From Stenotrophomonas sp. Ste86 (GTDB lineage: Bacteria > Pseudomonadota > Gammaproteobacteria > Xanthomonadales > Xanthomonadaceae): a stretch of DNA of 64,000 nt. Where the stretch lies: the NCBI RefSeq assembly GCF_024519465.1, contig NZ_JALJRW010000005.1, positions 67,319 to 131,318 of the forward strand, written 5' to 3'. A model generated the notes under the pieces. It was not told the origin of the DNA and made no database searches. It was given only the letters and a program-made list of their open reading frames with translations. Below, piece by piece: positions 35,761 through 44,501 of this stretch. A program made the translations under genes and the position numbers. The first letter of the stretch is position 1; the number at the start of each line of letters is the position of its first letter.

Positions 35761-37353
35761 TCAGGCAGCTTCGGCGACAACGCCGCTGCTCTTGGGAACG
35801 GATGTACGGATCAGGTGATCGAAAGCGCTCAGTGCGGCGGTCGAACCGGCGCCCATCGCGATGACGATCTGCTTGTAGGGCACGGTGGTGCAATCGCCCG
35901 CTGCGAACACGCCTGGCACGCTGGTCTGGCCGCGGTCATCGATGACGATCTCGCCGCGGGGCGACAACGCCACCGAACCCTTCAACCACTCGGTGTTGGG
36001 CAGCAACCCGATCTGCACGAAGATGCCTTCGAGCTCGACCCGGTGCGCATCGCCACCGACGCGGTCGTGGTAGACCAGCCCCGTCACCTTCTGGCCATCG
36101 CCCAGCACTTCCTGGGTCAGGGCGCTGGTGATGATGGTGACGTTGCCCAGGCTGCGCAGCTTTCTCTGCAGCACTTCATCGGCCCGGAGTTTGTCATCAA
36201 ATTCCAAAAGGGTCACATGCGTCACGATGCCAGCCAGGTCGATCGCCGCTTCCACGCCGGAGTTGCCCCCGCCGATCACCGCCACGCGCTTGCCCTTGAA
36301 CAGCGGGCCATCGCAATGCGGGCAGTAGGCCACGCCCTTGTTGCGATACTGGTCTTCGCCCGGCACGTTCATCTGCCGCCAGCGCGCACCGGTGGACAGG
36401 ATCACCGAACGCGACTTCAGCGCGGCACCGTTTTCCAGCGTGATTTCAATCAGGCCGTCATCACCGGCCGGCGCCAGCGCAGTGGCGCGCTGCAGGTTCA
36501 TGATGTCGACCTCGTACTCGCGCACGTGCTGTTCCAGCGCGGCGGCGAGCTTGGGGCCCTCGGTTTCCTTGACCGAGATGAAGTTCTCGATCGCCATGGT
36601 ATCCAACACCTGGCCACCGAAACGCTCTGCAGCCACACCGGTGCGGATGCCCTTGCGCGCGGCGTAGATCGCGGCTGCCGCGCCGGCCGGGCCACCGCCG
36701 ATCACCAGCACCTCGAAGGGTGCTTTGGCGTCGATCTTTGCCGCGTCGCGTTTGGCCGACCCGGTGTCCAGCTTGGCCACGATCTGCTCGAGCGTCATGC
36801 GGCCCTGGTCGAACATTTCACCGTTGAGGTACACGGTGGGCACCGACATGATCTGGCGTGCCTCGACCTCGGCCGGGAACAGGCCGCCGTCGATCGCCAC
36901 GTGCTGGATGCGCGGGTTGAGCACTGCCGCCAGGTTCAGCGCCTGCACCACGTCCGGGCAGTTCTGGCAGGACAGCGAGAAATAGGTTTCAAACTTGAAC
37001 TCGCCCTCCAGGCCCTGCACCTGCTCGATCAGCTCGGCAGTGGCCTTGGACGGGTGCCCGCCAACCTGCAGCAGGGCCAGCACCAGCGAGGTGAACTCGT
37101 GGCCCATCGGCAGCCCGGCAAAGGCCAGGTGGATGTCCTGGCCGGGAGTGGTCAGCGCAAACGAAGGGGTGCGCTCGCTGCTGTCGCGGCGTACGTCCAG
37201 GCGGATCTGCGCCGACAGCGTGGTCAGCGTGTTGAGCAGCTCCAGCATCTCCTGCGACTTGGCGCCGTCATCCACGTGCGCCGTGATCTGGATCGGACGG
37301 GTGACACGTTCCAGATAGGTCTTCAGCTGGGACTGGAGGTTGGCATCCAACAT
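35761..37353 (-). CDS. ahpF: Alkyl hydroperoxide reductase flavoprotein AhpF
   Basis: 530 residues. It has an N-terminal double thioredoxin-like domain with CQNC near 128, then FAD and NADH domains with [17 protein letters not shown] (about 220) and the redox CPHC (about 345). It passes electrons from NADH to AhpC. AAGGAGTTTTTCG precedes ATG 37353. It follows ahpC by 151 bp with a long hairpin between (37421-37468). Confidence 0.96.
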   Translation of the reverse strand: MLDANLQSQLKTYLERVTRPIQITAHVDDGAKSQEMLELLNTLTTLSAQIRLDVRRDSSERTPSFALTTPGQDIHLAFAGLPMGHEFTSLVLALLQVGGHPSKATAELIEQVQGLEGEFKFETYFSLSCQNCPDVVQALNLAAVLNPRIQHVAIDGGLFPAEVEARQIMSVPTVYLNGEMFDQGRMTLEQIVAKLDTGSAKRDAAKIDAKAPFEVLVIGGGPAGAAAAIYAARKGIRTGVAAERFGGQVLDTMAIENFISVKETEGPKLAAALEQHVREYEVDIMNLQRATALAPAGDDGLIEITLENGAALKSRSVILSTGARWRQMNVPGEDQYRNKGVAYCPHCDGPLFKGKRVAVIGGGNSGVEAAIDLAGIVTHVTLLEFDDKLRADEVLQRKLRSLGNVTIITSALTQEVLGDGQKVTGLVYHDRVGGDAHRVELEGIFVQIGLLPNTEWLKGSVALSPRGEIVIDDRGQTSVPGVFAAGDCTTVPYKQIVIAMGAGSTAALSAFDHLIRTSVPKSSGVVAEAA

Positions 37354-37420
37354 CGAAAAACTCCTTGATTCAGGCAAGGGAACAGCGTCGACGAACCCCG
37401 CGGGTGCATCTGCGCGACAT

Positions 37421-37468
37421 GGGGGTGAACCGAAGCGGGCGCGTGGGCACCGGCTTGGGTTCACCCCC
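37421..37468 (-). promoter_or_regulatory. Long hairpin between ahpC and ahpF
   Basis: GGGGGTGAACC (37421-37431) pairs perfectly with GGTTCACCCCC (37458-37468), and the stem continues inward past one mismatch (GAAGC/GCTTG). A smaller CCCGT/ACGGG hairpin follows at about 37473-37486. There is no T-run. It may act as an attenuator or RNA stability element, giving more ahpC than ahpF product, or may be a dispersed hairpin repeat. Confidence 0.55.
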
Positions 37469-37504
37469 ACTCCCGTCGAAACGGGAATGGGGATGAGACG
37501 CGGC

Positions 37505-38068
37505 TTAGATCTTGCCGACCAAGTCCAGCGACGGGGTCAGGGTCTTCTCGCCTTCCTTCCACTTGGCCGGGCACACCTGGTTCGGGTTGGCGGCGGTGAA
37601 CTGGGCAGCCTTCAGCTTGCGCAGGGTCTCGGACACGTCACGGGCGATCTCGTTGGAGTGGATCTCCAGGGTCTTGATCACGCCTTCCGGGTTGATGATG
37701 AAGGTGCCGCGCAGGGCCAGGCCTTCTTCCGGAATGTGCACGCCGAAGGCGTTGGTCAGCTGGTGGGTCGGGTCACCGACCAGCGGGAACTGGGCCTTGC
37801 CCACGGCCGGCGAGGTTTCGTGCCATACCTTGTGCGAGAAGTGGGTGTCGGTGGTGACGATGTAGACCTCGGCGCCGGCCTTCTGGAACTCGGCGTAATG
37901 GTCGGCGGCGTCTTCGATCTCGGTCGGGCAGTTGAAGGTGAACGCGGCCGGCATGAAGATCAGGACCGACCACTGGCCCTTCAGGGTGCTGTCGGAAACC
38001 TTGATGAACTCGCCGTTCTGGTAGGCGTTGGCTTCAAACGGCAGGATCTTGGTATTGATGAGCGACAT
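37505..38068 (-). CDS. ahpC: Alkyl hydroperoxide reductase AhpC (typical 2-Cys peroxiredoxin)
   Basis: 187 residues. The peroxidatic Cys47 is in FTFNCPTE and the resolving Cys166 in NQVCPAKW, as in enterobacterial AhpC. It reduces H2O2 and alkyl hydroperoxides with AhpF. GAGGAACAACG precedes ATG 38068. The OxyR-type site lies about 75-110 bp upstream of the start, with a possible -35 (TTGTCC) next to it on the minus strand. Confidence 0.97.
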   Translation of the reverse strand: MSLINTKILPFEANAYQNGEFIKVSDSTLKGQWSVLIFMPAAFTFNCPTEIEDAADHYAEFQKAGAEVYIVTTDTHFSHKVWHETSPAVGKAQFPLVGDPTHQLTNAFGVHIPEEGLALRGTFIINPEGVIKTLEIHSNEIARDVSETLRKLKAAQFTAANPNQVCPAKWKEGEKTLTPSLDLVGKI

Positions 38069-38140
38069 CGTTGTTCCTCTTGGTGAAGGGGGTGGGTGAA
38101 GCGACCAACACAGGTTAGCGGCTTCATTCCGATAAGGACA

Positions 38141-38177
38141 ATGCATTGATTGCATCTATACGATAGTCACAGGCTAT
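38141..38177 (-). promoter_or_regulatory. OxyR-type operator upstream of ahpC
   Basis: ATGC-N7-GCAT-N7-ATAG-N7-CTAT (38141-38177). The two dyads have exactly the four-contact spacing of OxyR sites (ATAG-N7-CTAT-N7-ATAG-N7-CTAT). The distal half matches the consensus in full and the promoter-proximal half keeps the dyad with ATGC/GCAT. It abuts a TTGTCC -35-like element for ahpC, and oxyR itself is two genes away. Confidence 0.7.
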
Positions 38178-38496
38178 CAAAATGGAATGATCAGGGGATG
38201 AACGCCTGGCCCCTCGCGGGGCAGATCCCTTGCGGCACGAGGGTCTTGGCGGATCAGCCATGGATGGCAGCCATAGCCGTTGTTTATCCGCCTCCGCCGC
38301 TGGCTGAACGACGCCTGCGCCAATGGGCATCCCGATCAGGCGCTTGGCGCGGATTCGCAATAGGGGAGCCCAATCAATATTGGTATCGGCATTCTTTGAA
38401 TCAATGGATTCCGGCCGATGCTGCGTCGCACTCACCGCCTGCGTGGGCCGCGTGGGGTGGACTACACTTCGCGCCCCGTTCGCTGATCGCCCTGCC
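38178..38496. other. Gap between ahpC operator and prmC, no gene seen
   Basis: About 320 bp. An open frame runs through it on each strand but with unlikely composition and no ribosome site. It includes GCCATGGATGGC at 38258-38269, the core dyad of the 109-bp elements, but no pairing arms flank it. The prmC promoter should be here; none is clear. Confidence 0.5.
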
Positions 38497-39345
38497 ATGA
38501 CCGCCGCGCCGCCCGAGGTCCGCCAGTTGCTCGCCGATGCCGCCGCCGCCCTGCCGGGGGTGGAAGGACGGCATGAAGCCGAACTGCTGCTCCTGTACGT
38601 CCTCCGGCGTGAGCGCAGCTGGCTGTTCGCCCATGCCACCGACGCGGTGGCCCAGGCCGACGCGGACGCCTTCGCGGCCCTGCTGGCGCGTCGGGTGGCG
38701 GGCGAGCCGGTCGCGTATCTGGTCGGCAACCGCGGTTTCTGGACGCTGGACCTGGCGGTGACCCCGGCCACGCTGATCCCGCGCCCGGAAACGGAGCTGC
38801 TGGTCGAACTGGCGCTGGCCCGGCTGCCGCTGGACGTGCCGCTGACCGTGGCCGACCTGGGCACCGGCAGTGGCGCCATCGCGCTGGCGCTGGCCAGCGA
38901 GCGGCCGCTGGCGCAGGTGATCGCCACCGATTTCAGTGCGGCGGCGCTGGCCGTGGCCAGCGCGAATGCGGTGCGCAATGCGGTGCGCAACGTCAGTTTC
39001 CGCCAAGGCTCGTGGTTCGCTCCGCTGGCTGGCATGCGCCTGGACCTGATTGCCAGCAACCCGCCCTACATCGCCAGCGACGATCCGCACCTGCAGCAGG
39101 GCGACCTGCGATTCGAGCCAGCCACCGCGCTGGCCGCCGGCCCCGACGGGCTGGACGACATCCGGCGGATCATCGACGGTGCCACGGCGCACCTGCGGCC
39201 GGGCGGCTGGCTGCTGCTCGAGCACGGCTGGGACCAGGGCAAGGCGATCCGCGCGCTGCTGCGGCAGGCCGGGTTCCAGTCGGTGGCCACCGAGCGGGAT
39301 CTGGAACAGCGTGAGCGGGTGAGCCTGGGCTGTCTGCCTGCGTAG
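38497..39345 (+). CDS. prmC: Release factor glutamine methyltransferase PrmC
   Basis: 282 residues. It has an N-terminal helical RF-binding domain (1-80), [20 protein letters not shown] near 80-100, the SAM motif [15 protein letters not shown] (about 117) and the catalytic SNPPYIA near 184. It N5-methylates the GGQ Gln of RF1 and RF2. ATG 38497 is chosen because the frame upstream does not look like the family. Here prmC is not next to prfA. Confidence 0.94.
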   Translation: MTAAPPEVRQLLADAAAALPGVEGRHEAELLLLYVLRRERSWLFAHATDAVAQADADAFAALLARRVAGEPVAYLVGNRGFWTLDLAVTPATLIPRPETELLVELALARLPLDVPLTVADLGTGSGAIALALASERPLAQVIATDFSAAALAVASANAVRNAVRNVSFRQGSWFAPLAGMRLDLIASNPPYIASDDPHLQQGDLRFEPATALAAGPDGLDDIRRIIDGATAHLRPGGWLLLEHGWDQGKAIRALLRQAGFQSVATERDLEQRERVSLGCLPA

Positions 39346-39374
39346 TGCAGCGTGGCCCCGGCGCAGCCCGAGGC

Positions 39375-39468
39375 TAGAATGCTCTGTCCACCGGACGCCG
39401 GCGCAGCCTGATGCGGCGCTGACCGGTGGTCGCTGCCGCAGAACCGGCCGTGCGCTCGGCGCACCGGT
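39375..39468 (+). promoter_or_regulatory. -10 box and structured leader of pip
   Basis: TAGAAT (39375-39380) is a good -10. Two strong hairpins follow. CCACCGG (39388-39394) pairs with CCGGTGG (39423-39429), with an inner CGCCG/CGGCG stem. ACCGG (39443-39447) pairs with CCGGT (39464-39468), with inner TGCGC/GCGCA. A transcript starting near 39387 would have a folded leader of about 118 nt before the ATG at 39505. No known riboswitch was recognised. Confidence 0.5.
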
Positions 39469-39504
39469 GACGCGGCGACTGTCATTCCACATGGAGTTCC
39501 TGTC

Positions 39505-40449
39505 ATGCGTACGCTGTATCCCGCCATCACCCCTTATGACGTCGGCACCCTGAAGGTCGATGACCGCCACACGCTGTATGTCGAGCAGTGCGGCAACCCC
39601 GACGGCAAGCCGGTGGTGATGCTGCACGGTGGCCCGGGCGGTGGTTGCAGCGACAAGATGCGCCAGTTCCATGACCCGGCCAAGTACCGCATCATCCTGT
39701 TCGACCAGCGTGGCGCCGGGCGTTCCACCCCGCATGCCGACCTGGTCGACAACACCACCTGGGACCTGGTTGCCGATATCGAAAGGCTGCGCGAGCACCT
39801 CAAGGTGGAGCGCTGGCAGGTATTCGGTGGCAGCTGGGGCTCGACCCTGGCGCTGGCCTATGCGCAGACCCATCCCGAGCGGGTGACCGAGCTGGTGCTG
39901 CGCGGCATCTTCATGCTGCGTCGCTGGGAGCTGGAATGGTTCTACCAGGAAGGCGCCAACCGTCTGTTCCCGGATGCGTGGGAGCACTACCTCAAGCCGA
40001 TCCCGGCGGTGGAGCGCCACGACCTGATCTCGGCGTTCCATCGTCGCCTGACCAGTGAGGACGAAGCCACCCGCCTGGCCGCGGCCAAGGCCTGGAGCGT
40101 GTGGGAAGGGGCCACGAGCTTCCTGCATGTGGACGACGATTTCGTCAACAGCCATCAGGACCCGCAGTTCGCGCTGGCGTTCGCGCGCATCGAGAACCAT
40201 TACTTCGTCAACGGCGGTTTCTTCGAGGTGGAAGAACAGCTCCTGCGCGACGTGCACCGCATTGCCGACATCCCCGGGGTGATCGTGCACGGTCGCTACG
40301 ACGTGGTGTGCCCGCTGCAGAGCGCGTGGGAGCTGCACAAGGCGTGGCCGAAGTCGACGCTGGAGATCAGTCCGGCGTCGGGCCACTCCGCGTTCGAAGC
40401 GGAAAACGTGGACGCACTGGTGCGCGCGACGGATCGCTTCGCCGGGTAA
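39505..40449 (+). CDS. pip: Proline iminopeptidase
   Basis: A 314-residue alpha/beta hydrolase of peptidase family S33. It has the oxyanion HGGPGGG near 41, nucleophile Ser in GGSWGSTLAL near 108-117, and later Asp (HGRYDVVC) and His (SGHSAF). The family removes N-terminal proline from peptides, and Xanthomonas Pip is a well-known member. GGAG lies 9 nt before the ATG. The leader appears structured. Confidence 0.95.
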   Translation: MRTLYPAITPYDVGTLKVDDRHTLYVEQCGNPDGKPVVMLHGGPGGGCSDKMRQFHDPAKYRIILFDQRGAGRSTPHADLVDNTTWDLVADIERLREHLKVERWQVFGGSWGSTLALAYAQTHPERVTELVLRGIFMLRRWELEWFYQEGANRLFPDAWEHYLKPIPAVERHDLISAFHRRLTSEDEATRLAAAKAWSVWEGATSFLHVDDDFVNSHQDPQFALAFARIENHYFVNGGFFEVEEQLLRDVHRIADIPGVIVHGRYDVVCPLQSAWELHKAWPKSTLEISPASGHSAFEAENVDALVRATDRFAG

Positions 40450-40460
40450 TCAACCCACGG

Positions 40461-40586
40461 GTAATGCCGGCCGTTGGCCGGCTGCTTTGTTCCCGGCCGC
40501 TGGCCGCCTGCGCGCCGATCGGGCACAGCGGTGCCCCTTGGGTGCATGCCAGAAATTGCGTGGAGCCGGCCAGCGGCCGGCACTAC
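40461..40586. repeat. SMAG hairpins between pip and the LysR gene
   Basis: GTAATGCCGGCCGTTGGCCGGC (40461-40482) and the inverted GAGCCGGCCAGCGGCCGGCA ending in CTAC (40563-40586) flank a partial third hairpin (CCCGGCCGCTGGCCG). They lie between convergent pip and the LysR gene. No gene is seen here. Confidence 0.8.
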
Positions 40587-40603
40587 CGGGGCTGGGCGGC
40601 TGG

Positions 40604-41491
40604 CTACCAGTGGCCTGCCAGCAACGCTTCGGCGAGCACCTTCAACTTTGGCGAGGCCTGTCGTGACGGCGGGTACACCAGCGACAACGCGCGGCTGCGG
40701 CCTTCGAACGGCTGCAGCACGCGTTGCAGGCGGCCGTCGCCGAGCGCATCGGCCACCGCGAAATCCATCACCTGCACGATCCCGACACCGGCCAGCGCGC
40801 CTTCCACCAATGGATCGCCGCTGTCGAACACCATCCGCGCCGGGGGCGTGAATTCGCGCAGCCCACCCTCCGCGTCGCGGAACTGCCAGTCCACCAGCCG
40901 CCCGCTGCGCAGGTTGCGCACCGCAAGGCAGGCATGATCGTGCAGCGCATCGACCGTGGCCGGCGCGCCGTGCCGGGCGATGTAGTCCGGCGAGGCCACC
41001 GTGACCCAGTGCAACGGCCGCAGCGGGCGCGCCACCATGCGCACGTCGCTGATCGGCCCGGTGCGCAGCGCCGCATCGAAGCCTTCCTCGACCAGGTCGA
41101 CCAGCCGATCGTTGAGCACCAGCTCGAACTGCAGCTGCGGATGCGCGGCCGTCAGCTGCCCGGCCAGCGGCACCAGCACCTTGCGCCCGAACATGGACGG
41201 CGCGGTCAGCTTCAACACGCCCGACGGCGTGCACGGGCGATCGCCCAGCCGCCGTTCGGCGTCTTCCAGCCCGCTCAGCAGTGGCGTGCAGTGATCGACG
41301 AACTGGCGCCCGTCCGGGGTCAGGCTGACGTTGCGGGTGTTGCGATGGAGCAGACGCACGCCCAGCTCGGTTTCCAGGCGACCGACCGCACGCGACAGCC
41401 CGGACTGGCTGATGCCCAGCTGGCCGGCGGCCACGGTGAAACTGCGTGCTTCGGCGACCTGCACCAGCATGCGCACGGCATTGAGATCCAT
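40604..41491 (-). CDS. LysR-family transcriptional regulator
   Basis: 295 residues. The winged HTH (1-60) is MDLNAVRMLVQVAEARSF... with QLGISQSGLSRAVGRLE as the recognition segment. The C-terminal effector domain is about 90-290. It resembles AaeR/DhcR-type regulators that control drug or aromatic-acid genes. It is divergent from an MFS exporter with 106 bp between starts, so it probably regulates that gene. A small dyad (41507-41520) lies beside its own start. Confidence 0.9.
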   Translation of the reverse strand: MDLNAVRMLVQVAEARSFTVAAGQLGISQSGLSRAVGRLETELGVRLLHRNTRNVSLTPDGRQFVDHCTPLLSGLEDAERRLGDRPCTPSGVLKLTAPSMFGRKVLVPLAGQLTAAHPQLQFELVLNDRLVDLVEEGFDAALRTGPISDVRMVARPLRPLHWVTVASPDYIARHGAPATVDALHDHACLAVRNLRSGRLVDWQFRDAEGGLREFTPPARMVFDSGDPLVEGALAGVGIVQVMDFAVADALGDGRLQRVLQPFEGRSRALSLVYPPSRQASPKLKVLAEALLAGHW

Positions 41492-41506
41492 TGCGGTGTC
41501 CGATTG

Positions 41507-41520
41507 ATGCGAAAATGCAT
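41507..41520. promoter_or_regulatory. Candidate LysR-type dyad between regulator and MFS gene
   Basis: ATGC-GAAAAT-GCAT is an inverted repeat 16 bp before the LysR start and about 78 bp before the MFS start. LysR proteins usually bind T-N11-A dyads in such divergent gaps. Short and not unique, so this is only a candidate. Confidence 0.35.
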
Positions 41521-41597
41521 GACAGAAATCGAAGTATCCGGGTTTATTTGTTTGACGTCATCAATGAGACTGCCCGCCTCCCCACGTAGCAACTGGC

Positions 41598-43028
41598 ATG
41601 ACCCACTCCCCGCATGCGTTCCCACCCCGCCTGGCACTGACCCTGCTGGCCATGGCCCAGCTGATCATCGCGCTGGACGCCACCATCATCTTCGTCGCCC
41701 TGCACGAGATGGGCGTGCAGCTGCAGATCAATGCGCAGCAGCTGCAATGGATCGTCAGCGGCTACACGGTCGCGTTCGGCGGCTGCCTGCTGCTGGGCGG
41801 CCGCGCGGCCGATCTGCTCGGGCGTCGTCGGGTGTACCGACTGGGCATGGCGCTGTTCGCGCTGGCCTCGCTGGTCGGCGGGTTCAGCAACAGCGCCTGG
41901 CTGCTGATCGCCGCGCGCGCGGTGCAGGGCATCGGCGCGGCGCTGCTGTTCCCGGCCACGTTGTCGTTGATCAACACGATCTACGCCGAGGGCACCCCGC
42001 GCAACCGCGCGCTGGCGATCTGGTCGATGGCCAGCGCCGGTGGCCTGGCACTGGGCACGCTGCTGGGCGGCGTGCTGACCCAGAGCTTCGGCTGGTCTTC
42101 GGTGCTGCTGGTGATCGTGCCGTTTGCCGGTGCGTGCGCGGTGCTGGGTGGCTGGTGGTTGCCGCGCGATCCGGCGCGGCAGGTGGGCCGCTCGTTCGAC
42201 CTGGCCGGCTGCCTCACTGTCACCCTCGGCGGCAGCCTGCTGGTGACCACGCTGGTGCAGGGGCCGGAATGGGGCTGGCTGGCGCCGCGCACGCTGGCCT
42301 GCCTGGTGCTGTCGGCGGCGCTGCTGGCCGCGTTCGTGCGGATCGAACAGCGCAGCCGCGACCCGCTGATGCAGTTCGCGCTCCTGCGCCTGCGCAGCCT
42401 GCGCGCGGCGATGCTGTTGACGATGGTGTTCATGAGCAGCTTCGGCGTGCAGTACTACTTCCTGGCGCTGTACTTCCAGGACGGCTACGGCTGGAGCGCG
42501 CTGCAGGCCGGGCTGGCGTTCCTGCCGCCGACGCTGGTGTGCACGTTCGGCATCCGGATCACCGAACGCATGCTGCTGCGGCGCTCGCCGCGCCAGGTGC
42601 TGGCGCTGGGCATGGCCGCTGGTGCGATCGGCATCGCCGCGGTCGCGGTGGCGATGCCGTTTGGCGCCACGTATTGGGCGCTGCTGCCGGGCATCGTGGT
42701 GCTGAGCATCGGCCAGGGCATGACCTGGACGGCGATGTGGATCGTGGCCGGGCAGGGCGTGCCGGCGGCGCAGCAGGGCGTGGCGTCGGGCATGGCCGCC
42801 ACCGCGCAGCAGATCGGCGGTGCGCTGGGATTGGCGATGCTGGTGATGCTGGCCAATGCCGGACGCGGCGAACAGGCGGCGGGCACCAGTGCGGAAGCGC
42901 TGCAGGGACTGATCAACGCGCAGTACGGCGCGGCGTCGTTCGCGCTGCTTGGCGTGGCCGTGGCGCTGTGGTTGCGGCCGCAGCAGGAGACGGCCGCGCT
43001 GGCGCCGGTAGGCGCGGGTGAGGGATAG
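41598..43028 (+). CDS. MFS drug exporter, DHA2 (14-TMS, EmrB-type)
   Basis: 476 residues with about 14 membrane helices. The DHA2 motif LDATIIFVALHEM is in TM1 (about 23-36), QWIVSGYTVAFGG follows, then motif A GGRAADLLGRRRVYRLG (about 72-88). Motif C (GGLALGTLLGGVL) is in TM5. It is a proton-driven exporter of drugs or other small molecules; no membrane-fusion or outer-membrane partner is adjacent, so it is not a full EmrAB system here. Divergent from the LysR gene. Confidence 0.9.
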   Translation: MTHSPHAFPPRLALTLLAMAQLIIALDATIIFVALHEMGVQLQINAQQLQWIVSGYTVAFGGCLLLGGRAADLLGRRRVYRLGMALFALASLVGGFSNSAWLLIAARAVQGIGAALLFPATLSLINTIYAEGTPRNRALAIWSMASAGGLALGTLLGGVLTQSFGWSSVLLVIVPFAGACAVLGGWWLPRDPARQVGRSFDLAGCLTVTLGGSLLVTTLVQGPEWGWLAPRTLACLVLSAALLAAFVRIEQRSRDPLMQFALLRLRSLRAAMLLTMVFMSSFGVQYYFLALYFQDGYGWSALQAGLAFLPPTLVCTFGIRITERMLLRRSPRQVLALGMAAGAIGIAAVAVAMPFGATYWALLPGIVVLSIGQGMTWTAMWIVAGQGVPAAQQGVASGMAATAQQIGGALGLAMLVMLANAGRGEQAAGTSAEALQGLINAQYGAASFALLGVAVALWLRPQQETAALAPVGAGEG

Positions 43029-43070
43029 GGGGATCGCACACGGCGTGGGTCGCGCCGGGAAGGACTGCGT

Positions 43071-43150
43071 GCAGCCGACCAACGGTCGGCTCTACCATGG
43101 GGGCGCCTGCGGTGTGGTGATCTCCGGTTGCCGGCCAACGGCCGGCATCA
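43071..43150. repeat. Two SMAG-type hairpins
   Basis: 43071-43095 is GCAGCCGACC-AAC-GGTCGGC ending in CTAC. 43128-43150 is GTTGCCGGCC-AAC-GGCCGGCA. They lie between convergent MFS and N-formylglutamate amidohydrolase-like genes. Confidence 0.75.
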
Positions 43151-43957
43151 CCCGCGCGCAAATGCTTCCAGCTGCGGCTGCAGCGCGGTGAAGATCCGCG
43201 CCAGTCGTTGCGCCCAGGCATGCTGGCCGGCGGCGTCTGCGATCAGGTCCTGGCGGATCTCCAGCTCCACATGCACCAGCCCGCGGCCTTCGCCATGCAC
43301 CGGCACGGCGTAGTCGCTGGTGCTGCTCACCGCGTAGGGCTGGTTGTCGCCCACCACCAGGTCACCCTCATCGCGCAGCGCCTGCAGCAGGGCATGCGCA
43401 CATCGCGTGTCGCGGTGGTACAGCACGCCCACATGCCAGGGCCGCGCGGCGTCATTCATCACCGGGGTGAAGCTGTGCATCAGCAGCAGCAGCGTTGGCC
43501 GGGCCTGCGCGTGGCGGGCGTCCAGCTCGGCGTCGATGCGGGCATGGTAGGGCGCGTGGATCGCGTCGATGCGCTGCTGCCGCTGCAGCGGTGACAGCGA
43601 CTGGTTGCCGGGAACGACCGTGTGGTCGCTGATCGCCGGCATCAGCGTTGGCGATGCCAGCGGCCGGTTGCAGTCGATCACCAGCCGCGAGTAGGTCTGG
43701 GTGATCGCCCACGCATCGAGCAGGCGCGCCAGCGCGACGGTGACCCCGGCGATGCCGATGTCCCAGCCAATGTGGCGGTCCCGCTCGGCTTGTGCCAGGC
43801 CGAGGCCAGCCAGCGCGGCGGGTATCTGCTGGCCGGCGTGGTCGGCGATCAGCACGAACGGCGAACGTCCCTGCGGCCGATGCACGGTGAACGGTGGCGG
43901 ATCGGAAGGCCCCAGCAGTGCGCCGTGGGCCGTCTGATGGGGAGATGCATCAGCCAC
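43148..43957 (-). CDS. N-formylglutamate amidohydrolase-family protein
   Basis: 269 residues of the FGase fold. It has FVLIADHAGQQIPAAL (about 34-49) with the first metal His, a DIGI..V.. segment near 66, TYSRLVIDCNRPL near 88-100 and LLLLMHSFTPVMN near 153. The family includes HutG-type deformylases and murein-peptide-related enzymes; no hut genes lie nearby, so the substrate is open. The start overlaps the NUDIX gene stop by 8 bp, which joins it to the nitroreductase-exonuclease-NUDIX unit. Confidence 0.85.
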   Translation of the reverse strand: MADASPHQTAHGALLGPSDPPPFTVHRPQGRSPFVLIADHAGQQIPAALAGLGLAQAERDRHIGWDIGIAGVTVALARLLDAWAITQTYSRLVIDCNRPLASPTLMPAISDHTVVPGNQSLSPLQRQQRIDAIHAPYHARIDAELDARHAQARPTLLLLMHSFTPVMNDAARPWHVGVLYHRDTRCAHALLQALRDEGDLVVGDNQPYAVSSTSDYAVPVHGEGRGLVHVELEIRQDLIADAAGQHAWAQRLARIFTALQPQLEAFARG

Positions 43958-44501
43958 GCGGGGTTCCGTCCAGGTGGTGCTCGATCATCCACAGCCCGGC
44001 CCACAGCTTGGCGTCCAGCTCGTAGCCCTCGCCGATTTTCTCCACCAGCCATGCGGCGGCGCGGGCGCGAGGTACCTCGTGCACGGTGATGTCCTCGCTG
44101 GCGTCGCCGCCGCCGTCGCCGATCTTGCGCAAACCGGTGGCGCGCACGAAGGCGATCTTCTCGCTGCTGGCACCGGAGGAGGTCGGGCCGATCATCAGTA
44201 CTTCGGCGTGCGCGGCGGTCCAGCCGGTCTCTTCTTCCAGCTCGCGCACCGCCGAGACTTCGATCGACTCACCGGCATCGATGTCACCGACCAGCCCGGC
44301 CGGCATCTCGATGGTGTTGGCCTGCAGGGGGACGCGGAACTGTTCGACGAACAGCACGTTGTCCTCCGGGGTGACCGCGATGATGATCGCGGCCAGGCCG
44401 CCGGCATGGGTGCGTTCGCTGTATTCCCACGTGCCGCGCACGACCATGCGCTGGTACTTGCCTTCGTAGACGACCTTGGGTTCTTGGGTGTTGTGGCTCA
44501 T
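43950..44501 (-). CDS. NUDIX hydrolase, ADP-sugar pyrophosphatase type
   Basis: 183 residues. The full Nudix box G-x5-E-x7-RE-x2-EE-x-GW is in GDIDAGESIEVSAVRELEEE and the residues after it (about 74-96). EMPAGL just before it and the beta strands on either side fit ADP-ribose pyrophosphatase-like members. ATG 44501 overlaps the exonuclease stop (ATGA). A longer frame to 44693 lies inside the exonuclease gene and is not coding. Confidence 0.88.
   Translation of the reverse strand: MSHNTQEPKVVYEGKYQRMVVRGTWEYSERTHAGGLAAIIIAVTPEDNVLFVEQFRVPLQANTIEMPAGLVGDIDAGESIEVSAVRELEEETGWTAAHAEVLMIGPTSSGASSEKIAFVRATGLRKIGDGGGDASEDITVHEVPRARAAAWLVEKIGEGYELDAKLWAGLWMIEHHLDGTPRG

Noticed and set aside
38258..38269. 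GCCATGGATGGC, the core dyad of the 109-bp elements, before prmC
   Set aside because: No pairing arms and no conserved tail (CAGGGACGG or GGCGTG) flank it, so it is either chance or an old remnant.
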